A stretch of DNA of 64,000 bases, taken from the NCBI GenBank assembly GCA_023333565.1, contig JAJKFH010001585.1, forward strand, positions 62,001-126,000, written 5' to 3'. The stretch comes from Puffinus mauretanicus (Eukaryota > Chordata > Aves > Procellariiformes > Procellariidae). Shown piece after piece: positions 50,722-63,180 of this stretch. A program made the position numbers and the translations under genes. The notes beneath the pieces are model-generated. The model saw only the letters and a program-made list of their open reading frames with translations. It did not search any database and was not told the origin of the DNA. The first letter of the stretch is position 1; the number at the start of each line of letters is the position of its first letter.

Positions 50722-50780
50722 ACATAAATATATATCTATATATGCAAGCACACACACATGTACATACATATACACATATT
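50722..50780. repeat. TA/CA-rich low-complexity patch
   Basis: Alternating ATATAT, CACACACA and TACATA words span about 60 bp, a degenerate purine-pyrimidine alternating tract. Confidence 0.65.
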
Positions 50781-53356
50781 TTAAACTTAATGCTCAATCT
50801 GTGGAATTACAATAAGAATGAAATTGGCTCAATAGTTTACATCGATATTTTAAAGGGGGACAACAATTGCAACATTTGTTTGAATTAGAAAAGGTAAACA
50901 AAATACTTTTTAATACCAAGTAATCTAATGGGGAAAATTTCAAGAGGGTTTAACTTTACCTGAGTACTTATGTTTCTAATAAAGTAAATTAATAGAAACT
51001 GTATTTCCTAACCCATAGCTATAATTCAGCAGTGTTTTGCTAATCAGTTATGTACCATTTACATTCATCTATGAAAAAAAAATTGTATATACTTTTCACA
51101 AGACTAAAGTATTCTAAGCCCAGCTAGGGGATAGGTACATTTTAATAGATGGACATTATCGGTAGTAAAAATATTACTGCTGCATATTGTCAAAGTCAAA
51201 CTTTTGAATCCATGGAGTAGTTCTGTCCTAAAAGCATTGAATTTAGTGTAGTTCTTAATGAATGTTAAAAATAAGTAAACAGTTCAAACTGTTAACCTTT
51301 ATAATCTTGGTATATGTCCCTGTTCATGTTTTAGTTTGGTGACGCAGCACATCTTAATAAATGTATTTTCTTTGGACTTCAGAAATTGTTTTGGATCTAA
51401 TCTGATCACAGTTCAGAATGTGCAACCCCTACTCATCATGCTATACATTTGCTTATCATATTAACTCTGACGGAGAGAATTTAAATAAGCAAAGATGAAC
51501 ATGTTTGGGGTTTTTTTATTATTATTATAAGACTTTAGAGTGACTGTCATGATTTCTTCTGTGTATTGATGGAAATGCAAATGGAAAATGTCTCACTTAC
51601 TTACTCTTTTTGCTCATGAGTTGTCATTCAGGATGATCAGGCATTCCTAATTACAGTATCTGCTCATTTCAGAATTCTGTGTTTGAACCGCAACACCCCA
51701 TTTTGAACAGAACTTGGAAATGTTCATTTTACATGTGACATCTAGAGAGTTCTGGCAATATCTGTGAGGGGAACATCATCTTGATGTTATTCTATAATCA
51801 GGAACCCAACTGACCATGAGAGAAACTCACAGCCAATATCCAAAACCATTTATCTGGCTCCTCAGAGCTGTGAACCAGAGAGATTGCTCTATTTCTCCTC
51901 CTTCCTCTCAGAGGTTTCCCTGGTCACTTGCTCCTCCTTCCCTAGGCACCGCAGTCTCTGACCCTTTCTGCAGGTGAAAAGTAGGTTCAGGTGGTACCAA
52001 ATTAACCCACAAAACTTGAGGTGAACATAGGAGGATTTCTGTGGCAGAAGAGCTTTGAAGAATCTCAGGCAAAAAAATCTGAAAAATCTGTTAGATGTGT
52101 GAGTGTTTCTCTGTGTGTTGGGCAAGAGGGGAGACAGAGCATGGAAGAGAAGCTGAGACTGTGTTTACGTGTATATAAGAGAGAGAAGTCATAAACAGTC
52201 AAAAGAGAAACTGAAAGAGGGATTTTAAATTTCAGTAATGCAGGCAGATGCTGGTATAATTTACTGTACTGAGCAAAGATTTAAGACCATTATATAGAAC
52301 AGCCTGAATGTAGGAGGAGAAGAGAACTGCCAAATACACTAGCGTGAATTCATCGTGCTGAAAACCCCCATATGTTTGTTTAAATGTGTTTGTACATATA
52401 CTGTATATTTTTATATATTAAACAAGCAACATTAAATCAACACGAGGGATTCTGGAGTTAGCAAAACTGACAGAAAAAAGAAACGCACTGTAAAATTGAA
52501 ACACTGCAATAGCAAGGTGTGGATTATGTGACCTAAAAGGTTATTTTCCATTTTTCATTCCTTTCATGATAAACTTGTAGTACATTCAAACAGATATCAG
52601 ATGGTCCAAGAGATATTATCTCAAATTCAGTACTGTGTGCCCTTTCTTAAAATAAATAAAAAAATAAATAAATGCACATTTTTCAGTTTTAGCATGGCTA
52701 ATCCTGAAATTATGTGTTGACTTACAAATACTTACTTCACTTTAACAAAACATTTTCTTTACTGTACATTTCAGTAGCCTGAAGTAGTTGAAAATCTGGA
52801 AGATGACCATTTATGCTGTGGTCTAGCACTCTCTTTTTACTGGATCTCCGGACTGAAAAAAAAAGGTTTTATCCTTGTAATTTGAGGAGGTGATTAGCTT
52901 GGAAAAATACAGAATCAAATTTCCTTATCATAGTGTAGTTTTTAAATAGTGTCATGGTGTAAGGATAGGAATGAGAAGGTTTGGAAAGAATTGCTCCAGT
53001 TCCTGTTAAATTTCAATTGTAATTAATTCAAGGCTAGGGCTGGGATTTATCTCATTTACCTTTAGTCCACGTAAAAAATAAACAAACAATGTATTCATCT
53101 AGGCTTATTTAATTGGCAATGAAGATTAAGAGTTACATCCATTCCAGTATCTCTGTTTTAAACATAGATGTCTAAGCCGGACAGGATAAATTGCTTTCTA
53201 TTTCTTTCTGGTACCATGGAGGTACCCATGTCTCTTTGTTGACTAGTTTTGTCAACAAGCAAGATGAGAAGCTTAAATTACATGCTTAGCTTTTAAGTGA
53301 CATGAAATGACTACATAACATTTCAGTATCAATACCATAAGATTCATTTTCTATTT

Positions 53357-53928
53357 TGTCGTGGTTTAACCCCACACGGCAGCTAAGCACCACGCAACCG
53401 CTCACTCCCTCCTGGTGGGATGGGTAGAGAATCAGAAAAGTAAAAGTGAGAAAACTCGGGGGTTGTGGTAAAGACAGTTTAATAGGTAAAACAAAAGCCA
53501 TGCTCACAAACAAAGCAAAGCAAAGAATTAATTCACTACTTCCCATTGGCAGGCAGGTGTTCAGCCATCTCCAGGAAAGCAGGGCTCCATCATGCCTAAT
53601 GGTGACTTGGGAAGACAAATGCCATCACTCCAAACATCTCCCCTTGCCTTCTTCTTCCCCCAGCTTTATATGCTGAGCATGACGTCATATGGTCAGCTGG
53701 GGTCAGCTGTCCCAGCCGTGTACCCTCCCAGCTTCTTGTGCACCCCCAGCCTACTTGCTGGTAGGGTGGGGTGAGAAGCAGAAAAAGCCTTGACTCTGTG
53801 TAGGCACTGCTCAGCAATAATGAAAATATTTCTGTATTATCAACACCGTTTCCACCACAAATCCAAAACATAGCCCCATACTAGCTACTATGAAGAAAAT
53901 TAACTCTACTCCAGCCAAAACCAGCACA
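53357..53928 (-). mobile_element. Solo LTR, family B copy 5
   Basis: A 572-bp LTR begins TGTCGTGGTTTAACCCC on the plus strand and ends AAAACCAGCACA, flanked by TATTT (53352-53356) and TATGT (53929-53933), a 5-bp duplication with one mismatch. In minus orientation it has a perfect CRE palindrome (53680-53687), the TATA box ATATAAA at 53665-53671 and an ATTAAA-type poly(A) signal (reverse of TTTAAT near 53478). This is the best-preserved promoter arrangement among the five B copies. No internal retroviral sequence adjoins it. Confidence 0.92.
53680..53687 (-). promoter_or_regulatory. Perfect CRE palindrome upstream of TATA box in LTR
   Basis: TGACGTCA lies 8 bases upstream (minus orientation) of ATATAAA at 53665-53671. 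The spacing is compact but ordered as in a U3 promoter. It matches the octamer at 15640-15647. Confidence 0.6.
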
Positions 53929-56900
53929 TATGTCATATAATTTTGTGACTCGGTTTGTTTCCAGAACCGTATTCCCATTCCATGCTGAAGATGGAGTGCC
54001 CAGGCCCTGTTTTGTAGGGAACTGTCTGGTGTCCTCTGAGATGAAAATAAGGTCCAGTTCCACAGGTTCTACAAACTGTTCCTTATACATGGTATGGATG
54101 GGTCTAAACTCCCTCCACCCTGTGCAGACCTTTCACTCTCAAACACCTCACTGTTGTGCAGCTTCCCAGGGCAGCTTTCACCTACCCCTTTGGCACCGTG
54201 CTCTAAACTAATCGCTTTGGTTTCAACAATGATGTACCATATGAATCATTTTAGGCATTTTTAGCAAGTATACTAGTAATTATTATGTATTAGGGTTACA
54301 TGGCAACACAGGGAATACAGAGGAGACTTGGGCCAATTTTTTGGTTTCATTTAGTTCATAGACTATTTGATTAGGTACATAGTAAAGCTGTTAAGAACAG
54401 TAGAGTTACCATAGAGCTACATGAATGAAGTTGAGCTCCCAGCATAACTTGCTGGAGATGTTGATGTAACAATGATTTTAATGTTTGACCTCCCCCAGGA
54501 GAAGGAGAAGAGGGAATTAGGAATTAAATATCTATCTCAAAATAAAGCCCCAAAACAAAACACTGGAAACTTCATAATCTGATTACATCCCAAACCCCAG
54601 GCAGGCGATCTGCAAAGGGCTGGAAGAAATTTTTGCACACAGCTTGGCTAGTAACATACCTGAGCTCTTAATGTGGTATAAAAAACTGGCTACAACATTC
54701 AGCAAGCCAGCTCAGGTACCTAGCCTCTGGAGTATGTCTCATGGTGGCTTCTTAGACTATATTTGTAGCTTCACCGGCTGAATATGTGGTCTTGGGAAGA
54801 GCCTCGGAGCTCAAAGCTTAGTTCAGGCACACTTTTTACCTTCAAATTTATTCTCACTATTAAGAATGCTCACGCACACCTGTAATTATCTTGGGTTTAC
54901 ACAGGTAGTTAAGTGATAGTAATTCTGAATAATTGATTTGTAATCTAAACAGAATACATTTAATCTAGATTCAAACAATGTAAATGTTTAGTCCTTAGCT
55001 TCTTGCTCAGGCTCCTTTTATAGTCAATGGAAAGAGATAGACGCAGCAAGAGAATTATGTTTTCCCAGTGTAGACATCTAAAATAAATCAGATTAATTTA
55101 ACTGAAAGTGTTTCCATGGATTAGCAATATTTGTGGTTTTGTTAGGTGTGACAAAGTTTTTAAGAAGCTTTGTTTTCATGATCTTATCTTGCATCCAGAC
55201 AACGACTTGGATAACATCTGGTGAAAGCCAGAATTTTGGCTCCTTTCTGAATGAAACTGCAAACCGTTTTAAAGCTAAACTCCTCACTAAAGAAGTTAAT
55301 TTCCATCACACACTATACAACAAACATAAATATAAATGACAATCGTTTTTCTTTTCCTTTGGCCATACTTGCATATTGCATGCTACCTATACATGTCTGT
55401 CTGATTCTAGAGAGAGAGCCTTGGAAACTGAACCAGTATTGGGCATGGGTGAAATATTTCCACAGCTGGGTCTCAGAATAGAGCTGTATATTTTAGGCAG
55501 GTTTATTATCCTGAATCAAAGTATAGCTCATATATAGTCATAATTTTGTGTGTGCTTTCTCCTCCTGTCCCATATATCTGTTGTCGCGATGAGTTTACAT
55601 ATTTCAATATTTTACCTGAAGTCTGCTTTGAGTATTTTTAAAAGCTAAGTGAAATTGCAGATAAATTTAGTCTTTTAATATCTCTCAAAAAAATTGTATA
55701 TTTTACTCAGCAGTGAGGCATATCTTAACACTATCTCCATAACGTGTATTGCAGTCATCAAGTGAAAGTCAGAAAAGAATTTTTTATCTTTATTACCTTG
55801 AAGAAATTATTTTTGCTAAAGCACCTGCCTTTTCTTATGATGAATATTTCAGTATTCTAAGAAATCATACTGAAAAGGTTTCACTTAAATACAACTTTGT
55901 GTATAAGTAATTAGTTCTTATTTTGCACCACAAAGTCCTGTGAAAGTTCACCAAAAGGAGATACAGCATGGCAATACAATGGAACAAACCAGATCACAGC
56001 GGTGTTGATTGCAGACTGATGACTCCCTAATGTCCTCTGTTAAGAACGAACAATATTAAGAAAATAAATTTGCTTGCCTTTATTATCTAGCATGACTAAT
56101 ATGAATCAGCTTTAATCAAGCCACTTGTATAAAATAGCTGTGAAGACACTGAAGCGTGAATGCAGTAGGTCAGCAGCCAGAGAGTATTCCTCTAGTTGCT
56201 AATCCATTTTCAAGACCAGGTTATTCTTCACAAATACTGTTTCCTTGCTTCCCTTTCTCACTCACTTAAAGATGGCTCCGTGGATGTCTCCTTGTGCTGC
56301 AATGACAAATTCATTTGTCTGGGTGGAGATCTATTTGAAAATATGAGACAACCATTTAAGTGGAAAGAATGAATTTGAGGCCACAAGTGTCCCCAAGGTT
56401 TTGTGCCTGTATCTATTGTGTTGCCAGCAATAAGAAAGCCAGTTATAAGGATATTCCTCTTCATTCCGTGTCTACCCTACCTCCCCTGACAAAAAGATAT
56501 ACTCTCTTATTTTTAGAAACTTTGTTTCAAATGGAGATGATGAAATCACAGTCTTGTCTGTATTTCTCTCTACTAGACCATCCCTATTCTCCAGTAACAG
56601 CTAAATCTTCTGGTCAGTTGCAAAATGTGAAAAAACAGATTTCACAGTAGGAATGCAGGATGAACATGTTTACTGAAAACATGCACAGAATAGAGACAGA
56701 TTAGTACCCGCGCTGAAGTAAGGTTGCAATCTGAATTCAAGCATGTTCTTAGATGCCTAAGAATCCTACTGGGGAGAGACTTAGGAAATGTATAGGAAAA
56801 CATCCTATGGCAACAAAGCTATTTATTTGTTTTTTCCCACTCATATGGCAAATAGTTGTGCTTGACTTTAGGGAGACACTTTCCACTTGCATGTAATAGT

Positions 56901-57277
56901 CCTTGAATAGATACTGTATTTGGTCACTCTTCCTCCATTGGAAAGCTCATATCCTTTCAAGCTAACTGATGCGCTCTCATCTGCACTGTTTATTTTGAGT
57001 CCATTTCACTGCTCTTACCACAATGGCTATTTAGGATTGTTATTGTGATTCATATTACATTATGAATATCATATCCAATTAATTCTCTATGGCAGTATTC
57101 CTTCTTTACAAATAGATTTGAAATAAGCCATATGGTTATCTGATAATGAGTACATTTTCTAGGTCAAGTATATGTTGCATTTTTAGGGTGGATATTTCTG
57201 AATTGGATAAGAACAACTTCAATGGTTATTTCATTTTAATGCAGTTACAATTCAGATTTTTTTTTCTTTCCTCTCAG
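53929..57277. other. Unique non-coding stretch
   Basis: No gene or named repeat is seen. The first 280 bases are somewhat GC-richer and hold a 93-codon plus-strand frame (53930-54211) with no recognised domain. The remainder is AT-rich unique sequence. Confidence 0.5.
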
Positions 57278-57328
57278 TCTCTGTGTCCTGGCCAAGACAG
57301 ACACAGTATAAATCCAACTGCAGCAGAA
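57278..57328 (+). other. Exon-like 51-nt segment with strong splice sites
   Basis: A long pyrimidine tract ending in CTTTCCTCTCAG (57266-57277) forms a consensus acceptor. GAA|GTAAGG at 57326-57334 forms a strong donor. The 51 bases between are open for 17 codons in frame (start SLCPGQDRH). I do not recognise the peptide. Size and phase are compatible with a microexon, but splice-like pairs arise by chance in sequences this long. Confidence 0.25.
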
Positions 57329-58639
57329 GTAAGGATAACAGCTACCCATAACATACAGTTGTCGCATGTCATCAGAAAGTTAGAGTAAACTTTTTCTTTC
57401 CTGAGCTTCCCTTTATTTTCTAGTTATCTTTGGAGAGAGAGGATAAAAGTAACTTATAAAAGGAACAAATTAAGATTCTCTGTTTTAGCGCAAATAATTG
57501 GCTAAATTAACTCTACTGAAGAACTCATTAGGCGCTAGAGGTTTGTGTACAAGTGTTCAGTACTGAGGTAAAAATTTAAATGGTAATTTTTATGCAAAAA
57601 AAAAAAAATTAACAACTGCACACATTAATTTAATGTTAAAGGAAGGTGGACTAAAGAAGATCTGTTGGTCCCTTAGTCAATGTATGACTAAGTACATAAT
57701 AGGTAGGCTGTTCTAAACATTTACCTCACATATTTCTGCATAACCCCAAACCCCAAGATTATCTTTAGTTCTTTAGAAAAAAAATAAGACCAATAACAAA
57801 GATAATAACAAATTATAATGTGTCACAGCAAGATAGTAGGAGAGATCCAGGGTATGTCCTTCAATAGCAGGGGATTTGTTTGATGAAAATATCTGGATGA
57901 TTGCCGGAAATAGGTCAAAGCCCACAGAACAGGGAAAACTAAAATGCTTTCAACTGGCCTTATAGATTTCCCTTGGGGAAAACTCCTGACTCTCAGACGT
58001 TAGATTAAATAAACCTTAAACATGCAAATTAATTAGAACAATAATTAAGAATTTTGAGAACTTACATTTTGTGGAAACAAGTCTGAAGAAGAAGAAATTT
58101 CGCAGTTTAATCAAGAAACCATATTAAAAGCATAATCACAGACTATGCAAATACTGGAAGGATAGAAAATGTAGAAAAAGAACCAGCTTTGGTAAAGTAT
58201 TGACCCTTCAGTGATTTCAACTGCATGAAGGGAGTATACAGAACACTGAAATAAAGGCCAAACTATTAAGGACAAACGTGTGGAAAAAAAATCATGAAAG
58301 ATGAAGACGTAAAATAAGACACAACTGGCAAGAGTCATAAAGACCAACAAGAAGACATTCAGTAAACATGTTAGTATCAAGGTGAAGATAAAGGGAAAAG
58401 ATAATCAGGGGAAGGAAGAACTGATGATGATACCAAGAATGCTAAAGTGTCTAATGTTCTTTTTAGCTTCAGATTTTGCTAAAAACACTGTCTGAGATCA
58501 GGTAGCTGATACATAATCAACAAGAGAGGGGTAAAGATTCAGTCTGGAGGAAGGAAAAGTACATTAAAGGGCTCTAATGTAAGTTAGAAGTTTTACGTTG
58601 AATAGTCCAATTGAATTTTACTCAGAAAACTTTAAAGAC
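57329..58639. other. Unique non-coding stretch
   Basis: No gene is seen. It includes an A-run near 57596-57608. From about 58300 the plus strand becomes purine-rich, which may be the unrecognisable leading part of the decayed CR1 that follows. Confidence 0.45.
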
Positions 58640-59590
58640 TTGTTGAAACCTTATAGACCTTATGAAAGATTATGAAGTTTTGGAGAGCTGGAAAAAGGAA
58701 AATCACCGTTGTCATCTTCAAAAAGGTGCAAAAGTAGGAATGGAGAATTATATGCTAGTCAGCTTTAGTTCTTTTTATAAAAAGCTGGAACAAATAATCA
58801 AACAATTTATAAGCACCTGGAGATAACATAAGAGTAGAATAACTGCCAGCACAGATTTCCTGGGAACAAAGCTTGTCAGAATAATCTAATTTCCTCCCTT
58901 TAATAGGATAACGGCCTTACAGGTAAAGGAGAAGAAATGTATATGCTGGGTTAGATATTTTGAATTTACAAGATCTTTTGAAGCTGCTTTAAATGACACT
59001 TATAAGCAAAAGATAAGATTAAGATGATTAGTATTATAGATATGCAAAATGATCAGATGTGTCCAGAAAGTAACTAACAGTGATTGGCTATCAAATCAGA
59101 AGGTAGTATTTAAACAGGTTCTATGGAGGTTTTTCATATGTCTTGTATGGTTCTGTTTTTTCATGAATGATTTAAATATTGAAATAGAGAATAGACTTGT
59201 TTAATTTCACAAATGATCCATTGGGGAAGTGATCAGAAAACAGACAAACAGATAAGCTGATAAAATTCAACAAAGAAAGTTCTGAAGTTCTGCACTTAGG
59301 AAAAAAAACAGGCAGGAAGGTGCTCTGAAGAAAAGTGTCTGGTCAGCATACTCGCTCCCAAATTGAACTTGAACCGAATATGTCATGCTGTTCTACTATC
59401 CTGGAGTATAGAAATGGAAGTGCTGTGCATAAGATATGTAAATTAATCTTTCTGCACTGCTTGGCTCTAATAAGGCTGAAGATAGAGTACTGGACCAGTT
59501 TTGTGAACTGATTTAAGGTGAAGGTAAATCAGATGAAGAGAAAGCCTGAAGTCCAGTGCAGTGTAATGAGAATGGGCTTTAAAGGTATAA
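58640..59590 (+). mobile_element. Ancient decayed CR1 LINE, reverse-transcriptase region
   Basis: The plus strand follows the order of landmarks in old amniote CR1 ORF2: CTGGAACAAATAATCAAACA (58787-58806), CTTGTCAGAATAATCTAATT (58872-58891), AGGATAACGG near 58906, AAAATTCAACAAAGAAAG near 59262, TTCTGCACTTAGG near 59288 and AGAGTACTGGACCAGTTTTG (59483-59502). The position corresponding to the catalytic F-A-D-D motif reads F-T-N-D at 59206-59217, and the frame is broken by stops and indels throughout. It covers much of the RT domain but ends before any CR1 tail. Both ends are approximate. It is far older than the CR1 at 42790. Confidence 0.75.
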
Positions 59591-60293
59591 GAAGCTGTTG
59601 TGTATGTTGTTTTGTTCTGTCATACACAGAGCAACAAACAGAAAAACTCTTTTAGGAGGCATAATAATGAGCCACACCTTTATTTGTTTTCATTGCAGAA
59701 TCATATTCCCACCACCAGCAAAATAAAAGTATACTGATAAACAATTAAACTATCTTTTGTACACACAAATCTTAGTTTGTAATTAAATGGGAAAAAAAAA
59801 ATCATGATTACTTACTTCTTAAACTCGTTGTGTTCAGAAAATGTCATTCCATAAATTTTATGTTGATCTGATTTTTTTCTTGATGGACATTTTGTCTAGA
59901 AGTCTGACACTTGGCAGGTGGCAGTTTTCATTTCATTCAGAGTTCCTATCAAGCAACAACAAATGACCCAGAGGATATTGTTTGGAAAAATGAACACAAC
60001 TCATCTAAAGTTTCCAGATGTATATCTATTGGTGCTGTAGAAAATCAGTTCATATAATATGCTGTCCTTTTTTTTCCATCTTATTTCTAGCTTGATCTTC
60101 ACTCTGTCTTCAACCTTTAGTTTCCCATATCAAAGAACACTCTCTACAGACACAAAAAAAATCTACTCATATTACTTTGTATCTTCAGATCTAATCTTGA
60201 CAATACAACAGAAGCTGAGAATTGCTGGGAATTTTATAGGGTTGTCTTTATTACGAGCTTGTTTTGTTTGTGCAAGTCTTCCTTTTCTTGCAG
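59591..60293. other. Unique non-coding stretch
   Basis: No gene or named repeat is seen. A 79-codon plus-strand frame (60059-60298) is not recognised and overlaps the acceptor-like site at its end. Confidence 0.5.
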
Positions 60294-60383
60294 GCTGACA
60301 CCACATCCGCTGATCAACATCATCACATAGGCAGGATGCCACCCACAACATCTGAGATGACACGTAGGATGCGCTACTGCCAT
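60294..60383 (+). other. Exon-like 90-nt segment with strong splice sites
   Basis: CTTCCTTTTCTTGCAG (60278-60293) is a consensus acceptor and CAT|GTAAGG at 60381-60389 a strong donor. The 90 bases between are open for exactly 30 codons in one frame (beginning ADTTSADQHHH), while the other two frames have stops. Local GC is higher than in the flanks. The peptide is His-, Thr- and Met-rich and unknown to me. It could be a non-coding or alternative exon, or chance. Confidence 0.3.
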
Positions 60384-60489
60384 GTAAGGTATGATTCTCT
60401 CAACTCACACTATCATTGATGGAGCTAAGGAGTGGCATAACTGTTACCTGCATTCAAAAGCCATTTGCACGATTGATTGTTGCTGTCAG

Positions 60490-60650
60490 ATGACTTGGAC
60501 ATTAAGTGTCCTTGAGAGTCCACCAGAGCTGCGGCAACACTTATGACCCTGTGTTTACTATCAGTGATCGGGTGAATCACCACATGGGCACGTTGTTGCT
60601 TATCTTTCTTACTGCCTCAATAAAGTTTGGTTTATAACATGTTGTCAGAC
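60490..60650 (+). other. Possible transcript 3' end with poly(A) signal
   Basis: An acceptor-like TGTTGCTGTCAG ends at 60489, and AATAAA lies at 60619-60624 followed by GT-rich sequence (GTTTGGTTTATAACATG). The segment is GC-richer than its surroundings. It could be the terminal exon of a plus-strand transcript with the segment at 60294, or the R region of an unrecognised LTR, since CCTCAATAAAG is also common in retroviral ends. Confidence 0.3.
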
Positions 60651-63180
60651 TCCATTACTGTTCAGACCACAGAGGCACAGTTGTTCTCTGAATAATGTGG
60701 TGGTTTGCTTCATGTTGATTAGCAGCAGTGCTGTTGAAAAGAGATTAGGGAGCCCCATCATTAGGAAAAAAGATACTGATTATTAGTCTCAAATAAGAAT
60801 GCTTATCCTAAAATGTAAGATTACGTTTCATACATTAATATTCATAGCTGTCGTTATAATTAATTCTATTTCTCCTGTATTTTATTGTCTGACTACATGT
60901 GAAGAGAGCTCAAGTTCAAAGAGAGGCCTATCCTTCATCACAAAGCATAAATAATGCCCACTAAAGCCTCTGTGTTTTCAGCAGGAAAATAGGGCAAATA
61001 AAGCATGAGCTTTGGTGAAAAAAGACACAATCATGACACTCAGGATCAAGAAACAAGAATGATGATATGTTTGTGATCTCACTAGCACCAGCATTATAAT
61101 GAGTAAAATGCTGTTAGTTTCTAACAATAAATGCTTATTCCACAAGCATTTTTGAGAATGTTGTCATACTAATTATGGTCTCACTCAAAATGCCCTTGAA
61201 CTAGTTTATGACACAGGAAAATAAATTAATATGTTTTTTAAAATATTATATTTATGGAAAGATCAGCAATATAATATGCTAGGAATTGCATAAACATACT
61301 CCAAAACAAGACAAAATTTGTCTGTCTGGTGTCATATGCAAGCCAAACCAATGGAAGATCTGAGATCGGAAAATTTGGGATTTTCTTCTGTTTCTGAACA
61401 GAAAATAGGGGAAATCAGTCAGCAAAATGTCTGTTTTAAGTCAGGTGACTTTTAATAACTTAGATTTTTTTACTGAACTGACATATCTGAAACAATAAAA
61501 CCCATAAGAAAAGTGGAGGCAGAGTTAAGTGATTACACTAAATAGAAAACTGAAAATGACTGTGCAAAGGAATACAACCAAAAGGTTATGGAGGCAAGTA
61601 ATTCCTTGCGGAATAACTGAAACGCACACTACACCACTGTGGCACAGGGTATTAAAAGAGAAGTTGTTCTTTTACATGCTTTGTTTTTACATGGTGTTCT
61701 TTGTCAGCAAACATCTGGAAGAGCTTTAGCAGGATTTCAGAGTGAAGTTCATGTAGCTAAGCAAGCAATTAAAACTACAAGCATGGTGATGATATATAGC
61801 CAAAGCAACATATTTAGTGACTTGAGGAAAAAAACCCACAGACTATGAACACAGAATGAGCAAACTTCCCATAATGTGAGCAGAATGGGTCAAATGGTCC
61901 CTCATTAGCTCCCTACTAGATCCTATCAGAAGACATTCAGTTATGTCTGAAGCATTTCATTGGATTTAAAGTCTCTCTTCAGCAATCTGAGACAAGAAAT
62001 TAATTTTAAAACTGTCTTTCAGTGGCAGAAACTCTTGGAGAGAAACATAGTCGTCTCTGTCTTCTCCAGGTCAGCTCCTTGATCAGCCTTCAAACCATCC
62101 TAACCATGTTTGCAGACATTAGTTTCACTGTATACCCCTTGAGGATCAGCTGACAAATGTGCCGGCAGATAAAATGCATGCAAAAATATCTTCAAAATCA
62201 GCTTTCTGTGCTGCTTTTGGTTTTAAAGATTGTAAGTTTAGACATGGTGTGCAGTCCAGATCTGTTTTAAACAGGTCATATTCCAACTGAAATTCCTGGA
62301 GGAGCAAAACATAATTTTTAAATGGGTGGATACTAGAATAAGGGTAAATACCTCTGCATAGGTTATCTCAAGTTTTTGCTTCATCTATAAAGAATTATTT
62401 GCCATTAAATGCTTCAGTGCTTTCTAGATATTTCTTTTTAAAAAAGTGTAATCAGATGATTATATGAAAAAATTGGTGCATGTAAGATATACATTTTTAG
62501 GGGGTTTGTTTGGGACATTTGTGAGAAGGAAGACTATAAAAACATCAGTATTGAACTTTCAGTGTGATACATTTTTAAGGAAAAGGCCAATGCTTTTTTC
62601 AGTTTTGTTCATGTAGAAAAATAATTGTCACTTTTACCCTCTGAACTCACTTCTTGCTTGTAGTTCATAACCTTCTCCTGTGGACCTGTCTGAACTATAT
62701 TTCATCTAGGAATATAATTGAGGGGGAGCAAGATCCTTTAGTCTATGCTTCATCTCACTGACAGTCAGGTGTGAAGAGGAGTCAGAAGCTTTTGCTGTGA
62801 AGATGATTCTCTTGGGACAGTCTGAGAAAGATTCCCCAAACTGATCAAGACCAGAGAAAGAAAATTGTGCTAAAACAGAAGGGATGGCTTATATGACACT
62901 GCTAGTTTGAAACCGAATGATAGTCTGCCAGGAAGGCAGAGCTTAGTTTTAAGTGCAGACAGCTTTTGAGAACATTTCTACTCCCTGTATCCCAAGGTAT
63001 CTTCCTCCAGTCCATGCTCAGTTATACTTTGTGATTTATTTAATCAAGAGGTGTAAAGTTTACTATCATAATGTTTTTTATAAAAACATTTCATCAGATC
63101 ACTATATGACCAGGTATACCATTCAAGGGAAATGAATCACAATCCCATCCCTAACCAACAACTAATATACACCTGTTCTG
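60651..63180. other. Unique non-coding stretch
   Basis: No gene or named repeat is seen. The sequence is AT-rich. A perfect 9-bp inverted repeat with a 3-base loop lies at 63070-63090. Frames do not exceed 69 codons. Confidence 0.5.

Larger units (their letters stand above)
48693..53356. other. Unique non-coding stretch
   Basis: No gene is seen. Simple sequence includes the AAC/A-rich tract at 49355-49421 and a TA/CA-rich patch near 50722-50780. A minus-strand 163-codon frame (48623-49114) begins in unique DNA and ends inside the C LTR, which argues against a real gene. A 78-codon minus-strand frame at 51889-52125 is not recognised. Confidence 0.5.

Noticed and set aside
697..53928. Full endogenous provirus with coding genes
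   Set aside because: No gag, pol or env similarity lies between or beside the LTRs, and each LTR has its own flanking duplication, so they are separate solo LTRs rather than LTR pairs.
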